Origin: Candidatus Blautia intestinavium
GTDB lineage: Bacteria > Bacillota > Clostridia > Lachnospirales > Lachnospiraceae
Assembly: GCA_019113745.1 (NCBI GenBank)
Contig: DXGV01000023.1
Coordinates: forward strand, 1 to 37,961
Length of the DNA stretch: 37,961 bases
Reading direction: 5' to 3'
Made by a program: the position numbers and the translations under genes. The notes under the pieces are model-generated. The model was not told where the DNA came from. It saw only the letters and a list, made by a program, of their open reading frames with translations, and ran no database searches. Shown piece after piece: positions 32,145 to 37,961 of this stretch (position 1 is its first letter; each line of letters begins with the position of its first letter).

Positions 32145-33227
32145 ATGTGGAAAGAAAAAAAGAACAGATGGATTCTTGTCCGGTGTCTGATCGTAACAGT
32201 GATCTTTGCCCTGCTCCTTGTTTTTGCAGGAAAACTGTTTATTCCGTATTATATACAGGATACGGACCAGAACAGAACCTTCTATAAAACGGAAAAGAAT
32301 ACAGTCGACGTGCTGATTGCCGGGAGCAGCACGCTGCTGGTGGGCCTGTCTCCTCTGGAACTCTGGGAGGATTATGGTATTGTGGCACATACCCGGGCCA
32401 GTACTGTCCAGGCGCCTCCGGTTACCTGGCTGAACATTAAAGAGGCGTACCGGTACCAAAAGCCGGAGGTTGTGGTTATGGGCATTACAAGCCTTTTCCT
32501 GGATTATGACTACGACGCCAACGAGCCCTATCTGCGGAGAGGGCTTGACTTTAAAAGACTTTCTGCGGACAAACTGAAAGCGGTTAATGAAATCGTGAAA
32601 AGAAGCGGATCTCAGCATATGCTGGATTATATTTTTCCTATATTCCGCTATCATGACAGATGGAAAGAATTTCAGTGGACAGATGTTTACAATTTACAGT
32701 ACCGCCATGACTTTATGCGGGGCCAGTATCCTGTATACAGGGCGAAGAAAATTAAAGCCAGGGATCACGTGGATAAAAATGTTCCTCCGGAAAAAGAAAA
32801 TACCGATTCCTGGTCGTTTTACCAGGACATTATCGAATACTGCCAGTCCCAGGGCTCTGAGGTAGTCGTGGTAAATATGCCGGACAACCGCTGGACATAC
32901 GGAAGATACCAGACGGCCAAAGAACTGACCGAGGGATGCGGCGCAGCCTATATTGATCTTAATCTGGAAGAACCTCTGAAGGAAATGAAGATCGACTGGG
33001 AATATGATTTCTATGATCCTCATCATCTGAATCCGGTGGGGGCGCAGAAAGCGACAAAGTATCTGGGAGATTATCTGGTGGAGAATTATGACATCCCGCA
33101 GAACCAGTGCGGCGAAGGTACGGCGGAACTGTTGAACGAGGACCTGAAGAAATATAAAGTAAAGCTGAAGGAGTTTAAGGATAAGCTGGAGATCCAGAAA
33201 ACGCAGGAAAAACGGGAGGAAATGTAA
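32145..33227 (+). CDS. Membrane-anchored SGNH-hydrolase-like protein (DltD-like position)
   Basis: A 360-residue protein with a single N-terminal membrane helix (about 9-33) and an extracytoplasmic SGNH-type domain. The nucleophile block is VLIAGSSTLLVGLSP (S61/S62). VVVMGITS provides the oxyanion strand, and YDFYDPHHLNPVGA the Asp and His (D291, H293/H294). The C-terminal tail is lysine-rich. In Dlt systems DltD performs the final transfer outside the membrane; here it occupies that place in the operon. Sequence resemblance to DltD itself is limited, so I call it DltD-like by position. A strong terminator follows at 33277. Confidence 0.8.
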   Translation: MWKEKKNRWILVRCLIVTVIFALLLVFAGKLFIPYYIQDTDQNRTFYKTEKNTVDVLIAGSSTLLVGLSPLELWEDYGIVAHTRASTVQAPPVTWLNIKEAYRYQKPEVVVMGITSLFLDYDYDANEPYLRRGLDFKRLSADKLKAVNEIVKRSGSQHMLDYIFPIFRYHDRWKEFQWTDVYNLQYRHDFMRGQYPVYRAKKIKARDHVDKNVPPEKENTDSWSFYQDIIEYCQSQGSEVVVVNMPDNRWTYGRYQTAKELTEGCGAAYIDLNLEEPLKEMKIDWEYDFYDPHHLNPVGAQKATKYLGDYLVENYDIPQNQCGEGTAELLNEDLKKYKVKLKEFKDKLEIQKTQEKREEM

Positions 33228-33276
33228 ATTTTTCGTATCCGGCAGGTGATTTATAATTCAATATGACATGGATAGG

Positions 33277-33315
33277 GGAACCAATAGGGTTTGTATGCTA
33301 TTGGTTCCTTTTTTT
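33277..33315 (+). terminator. Terminator of the acylation operon
   Basis: GGAACCAATAG (33277-33287) pairs perfectly with CTATTGGTTCC (33298-33308), followed by seven T. Confidence 0.92.
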
Positions 33316-33340
33316 ATCTTTTTAAGTTATATTGAAAAAT

Positions 33341-33452
33341 AAACTTCATAAGCATCATAAAAATATTGACAATACTTCGTAGACAATATAAAATAAAAAT
33401 GAAGTTTATGAAGTTTTTGCATAGAAATATTTCATAAACAGTATTATATCAA
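33341..33452. promoter_or_regulatory. Divergent promoter region with XRE-type operators
   Basis: A plus-strand promoter is TTGACA (33366-33371), 17 bp, TAAAAT (33389-33394). Downstream lies the tandem ATGAAGTTTATGAAGTTT (33399-33416), and upstream an inverted copy AAACTTCAT (33341-33349). On the minus strand, TTGATA (33447-33452), 17 bp, TATTTC (33424-33429) lines up with the XRE promoter at 27525-27553 at nearly the same distance from the operator, including a shared ATAAACAG. No XRE gene lies on its minus-strand side, so it may be a duplicated relic or a second target. Confidence 0.6.
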
Positions 33453-33537
33453 TGTTAGAACCCGCAGTTTCTAGTTTTTATAAACAGAGAACACTTGATA
33501 TTTATGCAGGAATGAAAACTTATCAAAATTGAAAGAA

Positions 33538-33584
33538 AACTGATCAGATCAGTTATTGAAAAGAGAACATATGTTCTGTATAAT
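33538..33584 (+). promoter_or_regulatory. LexA-type promoter of the YD-repeat gene
   Basis: TTGAAA (33556-33561), a 17-bp spacer and TATAAT (33579-33584). The spacer holds the perfect palindrome AGAACATATGTTCT (33564-33577), matching the Firmicutes LexA/DinR box GAAC-N4-GTTC. A second inverted repeat, AACTGATC-A-GATCAGTT (33538-33554), abuts the -35. A near-palindrome around CTCCGGAG (about 33590-33616) follows in the leader. Confidence 0.7.
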
Positions 33585-33645
33585 GCGGCATATAAGGTAC
33601 TCCGGAGAACCTTTATAGAATAAAATTTATAAAGGAGAATGACAA

Positions 33646-36600
33646 ATGAAACAGCAAAGACAAATGAAACGGACGGAACTTTTAGACAGGCGGACGGCGA
33701 ACCGGAAGGTTTACGAAAATAAAGACCATTCGAAAACCGTGGAGATCTATCTGGAGCCCGTCCACTACCAGGAAGCAGACGGTTCCTGGAAAGAGATGGA
33801 TGATACTTTAGAAGAAGTATCGGAGGAAATTATGAAACAGGCGGATGCTGATGTAAAGAAGACGTCTGGGAAAGCTGTCTCCGTACAGCCTGACTCTGCC
33901 GCTGCGGGACAGCGCCCTGGTTTCCATAACCGGAAAGGGAATATGGAGATCTTCGTAAACCACAGGGCAGACGACAGGGCCCTGGTATCCCTGAAGAAGG
34001 AAGGGCATACGCTGACCTGGGGACTGGAGGCAGGCCAGCCTGTACAGGCTGAAAAGCAGGACGGCAGCGTTGTCCTCTACCCGGAGGTTATTGACGGCGC
34101 GGATCTGCGGCTGAGAGTCCGTGGGGAAGGCGTAAAGGAAGATCTGGTCCTGAAAAGTCCGGAGGCGCTTATGGAAGGCTATACCTGCCTTTACCAGACC
34201 GGGGATCTCCGCCCTGTGCTGGAGCACAACAGGGTCAGCTTCCTGGATAAAGAAGGACAGGAGATCTTCTGTGTACACGCCCCATGCATGAAGGACGCCG
34301 GCGGTAAGAAATCCGAGGCGATCCGCCTGTCCATGGAGGAAACGGAAGACCTGGTGAGGATCACCTTTGCCCCGGATATGGAATGGCTCCGCGAGGAGGG
34401 GCGCAGGTATCCCGTGGTGCTGGACCCGGTGACCACCACCTCCAAAAAGGCGGCGGAGATCTATGACGCCCATGTTTCCTCCCTGTATGAAGAGGACAAT
34501 TTCCAGCAGAGCATCATCTTAAAGACCATGGGCGGCGACGAGGTGCAGAGGAGCTTTGTACGGTTTGAGCTTCCGGAGATCAAGACAGGGGACATGGTGA
34601 TTAACGCGAAGCTGGTGCTGGTCTCCCTGGCGGAGGACGGGAAGGAACGTACCGTGGAAGTACACAAGGTCCTCCAGGCATGGAATTCCAATTCCATCAA
34701 CTGGTACAATAAACCCATTTATTCCGAGACTGTAGAGGACCTGTGCCGTTATAAGGGGACCCAGCAGCGGTATGTGACCCTGGATATCACCCGCATGGTG
34801 AAGGACTGGTATCAGAACGGCGGCAATTACGGCCTGATGTTCAAGGACGACAAGGAGCTTTCCGGCTATACGGAATTCCTTTCCTCGGACTGCGATGACG
34901 GCTACCAGGACATGCGCCCAAGGATCGATATCTCTTATGTGAATTATTCCGGACTGGAAGATTACTGGACTTACCACAGCCAGGACGTGGGACGCGCCGG
35001 CACGGTACATGTAAACGACTACAACGGCAACCTGATCCTTGTGCATGATAGCCTGAGTACGGGAGGAAGCCGTGTGCCAATGTCCCTGACCCATGTGTAC
35101 AATTCTAATAACCGGAAAACAAACCTTGGATATGGGAACGGCTTCAGCATCAGCTATTACCAGACGCTGAGGAAGGTGAATATCGCAGGGACGGAATACT
35201 ACCAGCACACAGACGGGGACGGGACCATCCATTACTTCTACTATGATTCCAAAGAGAAGAAATGGAAGGACGAGTCCGGGCTGGAGTTGACACTGACGAT
35301 CCATACGGACGCCTCCGAACAGCTTGTGATCCATGACAAGGAAGAGAACCAGTTAAAATTCCGCAACGGCTATCTGGTAAAGGTCTGCGATAAGAACGGG
35401 AATACCCTGACCGTCTCCTGGGCGGGAGGCAGGATTATGAGCATCACGGACGGGGCGGGAAGGAGGACTACCCTTTCCTACCGGGAGGACAGCGCGGGGA
35501 ACCCGACCTACCTTCATGAAGTCAAATCGCCTTCCGGAAAGAAGAAGCTTTTCGGCTATACCAACGGGAACCTGGTAAAGATCATCGACATTGACGGGGA
35601 AACGGTGAATTATACTTATGACGCCAACAACATGCTCACATCCGTTACCGATATTGACGGCTATTCTATGAAATACAGTTACTACGGGACCCAGCCCTAC
35701 CGTGTGAAAAAGATCACGGAATACGGAGGGGCCACGGAAGGGAACAGCCTGACCCTGACCTACGGATACAACAGCACAAAATTCACGGACAATGAGAACC
35801 GCAGCGAGATCTACCGTTTTAACAACAGCGGGAACCTCATCCATATCCACGACGGGTTCGGCCACGCCGCCAGCGCGAAATACAACAGGGACGGGAACCA
35901 TGTGAACCGCCTGGAAAATACCACAAAGCTGCAGGCCAACGTGGTGCAGCTTTTGAAGGATCCCATTATCCAGGCCAAAACTCTTGGATGGAAAAAAAGC
36001 GTAGGCACAGGAGGGGCCGGGGCATCCACCATCAACACCAACGCGGCTTACTGCATGGTCGGAGACCGTTCCCTGAAGATTGAGAGCACTTCCCTGAACG
36101 GCTATGTCTGCTGGGCCCAGGACGTCGCCCTGAAGAAAGGGACGACTTATACCGCGTCTATTTATGCGAAGGCGGCCATTACCCAGGCAAATTCCGGGGG
36201 AGGGGCATACCTGAGGGTACGTTACCAGGACAAAGCCGGCGCATGGCACACTTCAGACAGTGAAAAGCTCACAGGCTCCAGCGCGGATTTTGTACGGCTG
36301 AAGACGACGTTTACCCTCCCGGCAGATACAAACAATACCACGGTCCGTTTCTACCTGCTGATTTCAGGGGCGCTGGGAACAGTATACGGGGATATGGCGC
36401 AGCTCGAGACAGGGACCACGGCAAGCCGCTGCAACCTGGTAGACAACGGGGACTTCCATTTAGGCAGCACAGCCGGATATATCACTTCCGGGAAAGCGGA
36501 GGACGGTCTGACTACCGTAGGGGCGTCAAACTATCTCCCGGTACAGATGAACCTCCTTGCAACCGCTGCCAGCGCTTATCTTTATGAAACACCGTCCCTG

Positions 36601-37961
36601 TCCTCGAAGAAACTGACTTCTGTTCCCAAGGGGACCCATCTCTGCGCGAAACTGTACACCACAGGCGAAAACCGGGGATGGTACCGGGCGAGGAACGCGG
36701 CAGGCACGGAAGGGTATTTCCCATCTACCCAGGGCGTCCCGTATCTGGGCGGCTCTGACGGGGAAAACTCCGCTGTGGTCGGAGTGACAGGCGCAGTCCT
36801 CCGGGCGGCGGCTTCTGATTCGGGCACTGTGCTGGAGAGCGCTATCCCCAGGGGAACCTGCCTGTCCCTGGTTTCCACGAAAGAGGACGCCAATAAGCAG
36901 AAATGGTATTACCTGGGCATGCAGATCGACAAGAAGCGTTATTACGGGTATATGAGGATGGAATCCGTGATCCGCCTCTGCATCAATTATCCATACGGCA
37001 CGATGACAAAGGATGACAAGCTGTTCCGTACCCCCTCTCTTTCCGGCACTGCGGCGGATACACTGAAATCCGGACAGGCTGTGCGTATCCGGGGCGTCCT
37101 GCAGCAGCAGAACGGCCAGCAGTGGTACGCGGTGCAGTGGGGCGGCCAGTTCATGTTCCTTTCCCCGCGGTATTTTAAGGCGTCTGTGCAGCCAAATTAC
37201 GGCAAGAGGAATACCATCACCGTACCGGAAGGCGTCGGCGGGCTGGAAAGCCATATCTGTAAATTCATTGGCGACCAGCTTGTGAATAAACGTCTGATGA
37301 AAGTGCTGGATATCACCGGCAAAAAGGGCGACACCTATATGGTCAACGCCTGGGGACGGGGAACTGCGCTTCCGGAGACGGAGAATGACAGATACCGCCG
37401 CTTCGGTGTGGAAGTGACCTTTGTGGATGACGCAGGGAACACAGATACCCATTATACCAACTTCAGCCCGGATATCCTGGACTGGCAGTTCCTGAGCGAC
37501 GTATATGTGGCGAAGCAGGCATATACCAGCATCCGTGTGTCCTACAGCTACTGCAGGAACGCGAACATTGCATTTTTCGACGGCCTTTCCCTCTACCGTG
37601 AGGAATTCGGCCAGTCCTACACCTACGATGAGGACAATAACCTGATCTCGGCAGTGGACGCCCAGAAGAACGCCACTAAATTTGAATATAACGCAAACAG
37701 CGACCTGACGGGGATCACAGACCCAAAAGGGAGCAAGTTCAAATATGAATATGACGCGAAGCACAATGTTACGAAAGGGACCTCCGCCATGGGAGTCGTC
37801 AGCCGCCTTCTCTATGACGCAAACGGGAATATCACAAAAGGCGGAGCCGTGGATCCATCCGCCCCGGATAAGGGAGTCTGGGTGAACCGCCGCTTTACCA
37901 GCGACAAGAACCATGTATCCTCCGTAACGGACGCGGAAGGGAATACGACCCTGTATGCATG
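33646..37961 (+). CDS. Giant YD-repeat (Rhs-like) protein with DNRLRE, carbohydrate-binding-like and SH3-like domains; 3' end outside window
   Basis: The frame is open from ATG 33646 (AAGGAG 33632-33637) to the window edge, more than 1438 residues without a stop. Order: an N-terminal VHYQEADGSWKEMDDTL region; a DNRLRE-type beta domain at about 272-428; a DUF/YD entry (LTHVYNSN..LGYGN) near 478; YD repeats at about 570-755; a jelly-roll, carbohydrate-binding-like module at 781-921; three SH3-like modules at about 968-1031, 1043-1111 and 1125-1180; a second jelly-roll at 1192-1321; then YD repeats again (YTYDEDNNLISAV) to the edge. No signal peptide is visible. Such proteins usually end in a variable toxin domain, not seen here. 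Expression appears tied to a LexA-like box and XRE operators. Confidence 0.88.
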   Translation, partial: MKQQRQMKRTELLDRRTANRKVYENKDHSKTVEIYLEPVHYQEADGSWKEMDDTLEEVSEEIMKQADADVKKTSGKAVSVQPDSAAAGQRPGFHNRKGNMEIFVNHRADDRALVSLKKEGHTLTWGLEAGQPVQAEKQDGSVVLYPEVIDGADLRLRVRGEGVKEDLVLKSPEALMEGYTCLYQTGDLRPVLEHNRVSFLDKEGQEIFCVHAPCMKDAGGKKSEAIRLSMEETEDLVRITFAPDMEWLREEGRRYPVVLDPVTTTSKKAAEIYDAHVSSLYEEDNFQQSIILKTMGGDEVQRSFVRFELPEIKTGDMVINAKLVLVSLAEDGKERTVEVHKVLQAWNSNSINWYNKPIYSETVEDLCRYKGTQQRYVTLDITRMVKDWYQNGGNYGLMFKDDKELSGYTEFLSSDCDDGYQDMRPRIDISYVNYSGLEDYWTYHSQDVGRAGTVHVNDYNGNLILVHDSLSTGGSRVPMSLTHVYNSNNRKTNLGYGNGFSISYYQTLRKVNIAGTEYYQHTDGDGTIHYFYYDSKEKKWKDESGLELTLTIHTDASEQLVIHDKEENQLKFRNGYLVKVCDKNGNTLTVSWAGGRIMSITDGAGRRTTLSYREDSAGNPTYLHEVKSPSGKKKLFGYTNGNLVKIIDIDGETVNYTYDANNMLTSVTDIDGYSMKYSYYGTQPYRVKKITEYGGATEGNSLTLTYGYNSTKFTDNENRSEIYRFNNSGNLIHIHDGFGHAASAKYNRDGNHVNRLENTTKLQANVVQLLKDPIIQAKTLGWKKSVGTGGAGASTINTNAAYCMVGDRSLKIESTSLNGYVCWAQDVALKKGTTYTASIYAKAAITQANSGGGAYLRVRYQDKAGAWHTSDSEKLTGSSADFVRLKTTFTLPADTNNTTVRFYLLISGALGTVYGDMAQLETGTTASRCNLVDNGDFHLGSTAGYITSGKAEDGLTTVGASNYLPVQMNLLATAASAYLYETPSLSSKKLTSVPKGTHLCAKLYTTGENRGWYRARNAAGTEGYFPSTQGVPYLGGSDGENSAVVGVTGAVLRAAASDSGTVLESAIPRGTCLSLVSTKEDANKQKWYYLGMQIDKKRYYGYMRMESVIRLCINYPYGTMTKDDKLFRTPSLSGTAADTLKSGQAVRIRGVLQQQNGQQWYAVQWGGQFMFLSPRYFKASVQPNYGKRNTITVPEGVGGLESHICKFIGDQLVNKRLMKVLDITGKKGDTYMVNAWGRGTALPETENDRYRRFGVEVTFVDDAGNTDTHYTNFSPDILDWQFLSDVYVAKQAYTSIRVSYSYCRNANIAFFDGLSLYREEFGQSYTYDEDNNLISAVDAQKNATKFEYNANSDLTGITDPKGSKFKYEYDAKHNVTKGTSAMGVVSRLLYDANGNITKGGAVDPSAPDKGVWVNRRFTSDKNHVSSVTDAEGNTTLYA

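Noticed and set aside
34519-37914. Several long minus-strand frames opposite the YD-repeat gene (for example 36526-37914)
   Set aside because: The plus strand is continuously open with clear YD, SH3 and beta modules; the minus frames are shadows of that GC-rich repeat coding.

Overview
The window reads as chromosome of a Gram-positive anaerobe of the Clostridia, most likely Lachnospiraceae. This is inferred from strong AGGAGG-type ribosome sites, TTGACA/TATAAT promoters, T-tract terminators, a TPP riboswitch ahead of a short-form ThiC, McsA/ClpC and a Firmicutes-type LexA box. No rRNA, tRNA, CRISPR array or intact transposase was seen.

Layout. 1-1.6 kb: MATE exporter. 1.7-2.8 kb: AbiE-type toxin-antitoxin locus whose toxin gene is cut to about 40 codons and runs into a two-component system (2.8-4.4 kb). 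4.4-5.7 kb: DUF3791/DUF3990/DUF3791 module whose middle gene carries a 275-bp hairpin-rich MITE-like insert and an in-frame TAG. 5.9-9.2 kb: ABC ATPase and FtsX-type permease, the probable output of the two-component system. 9.4-9.9 kb: MarR regulator with a cysteine cluster. 10-12.8 kb (minus): mcsA-like gene and clpC. 12.9-14 kb: AT-rich gene graveyard with a DUF1537 kinase fragment and a Fic C-terminal fragment. 14.2-16.7 kb: divergent membrane acyltransferase and a FGGY sugar kinase with a broken C-terminus. 16.9-21.6 kb: MNT nucleotidyltransferase, a cut-off HEPN partner, then sbcD-sbcC. 21.6-24.4 kb: alpha/beta hydrolase and a HxxxDG acyltransferase-like membrane protein. 24.5-26.2 kb: TPP riboswitch and thiC. 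26.4-27.4 kb (minus): ImmA/IrrE protease and XRE regulator. 27.8-33.2 kb: GNAT, acyl carrier protein, MBOAT, adenylation enzyme and SGNH-like protein, resembling a Dlt surface-acylation operon. 33.6 kb to the end: a giant YD-repeat (Rhs-like) protein still open at the window edge.

Three themes link the regions. First, toxin-type genes are repeatedly broken while antitoxin-type partners remain open (AbiE, DUF3990/DUF3791, MNT/HEPN; a Fic fragment stands alone). Second, a short repeat family with consensus near TAGCRTYRRTGTACAA recurs, as both ends of the 275-bp insert, as a 51-bp mini-copy, and as single copies that twice supply the stop codon of a gene. Third, the upstream region of the YD-repeat gene holds a GAACATATGTTC LexA-like box inside a strong promoter, plus copies of the tandem operator found at the XRE/ImmA promoter 6 kb away. 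This suggests DNA-damage and XRE control of a polymorphic-toxin-like protein.
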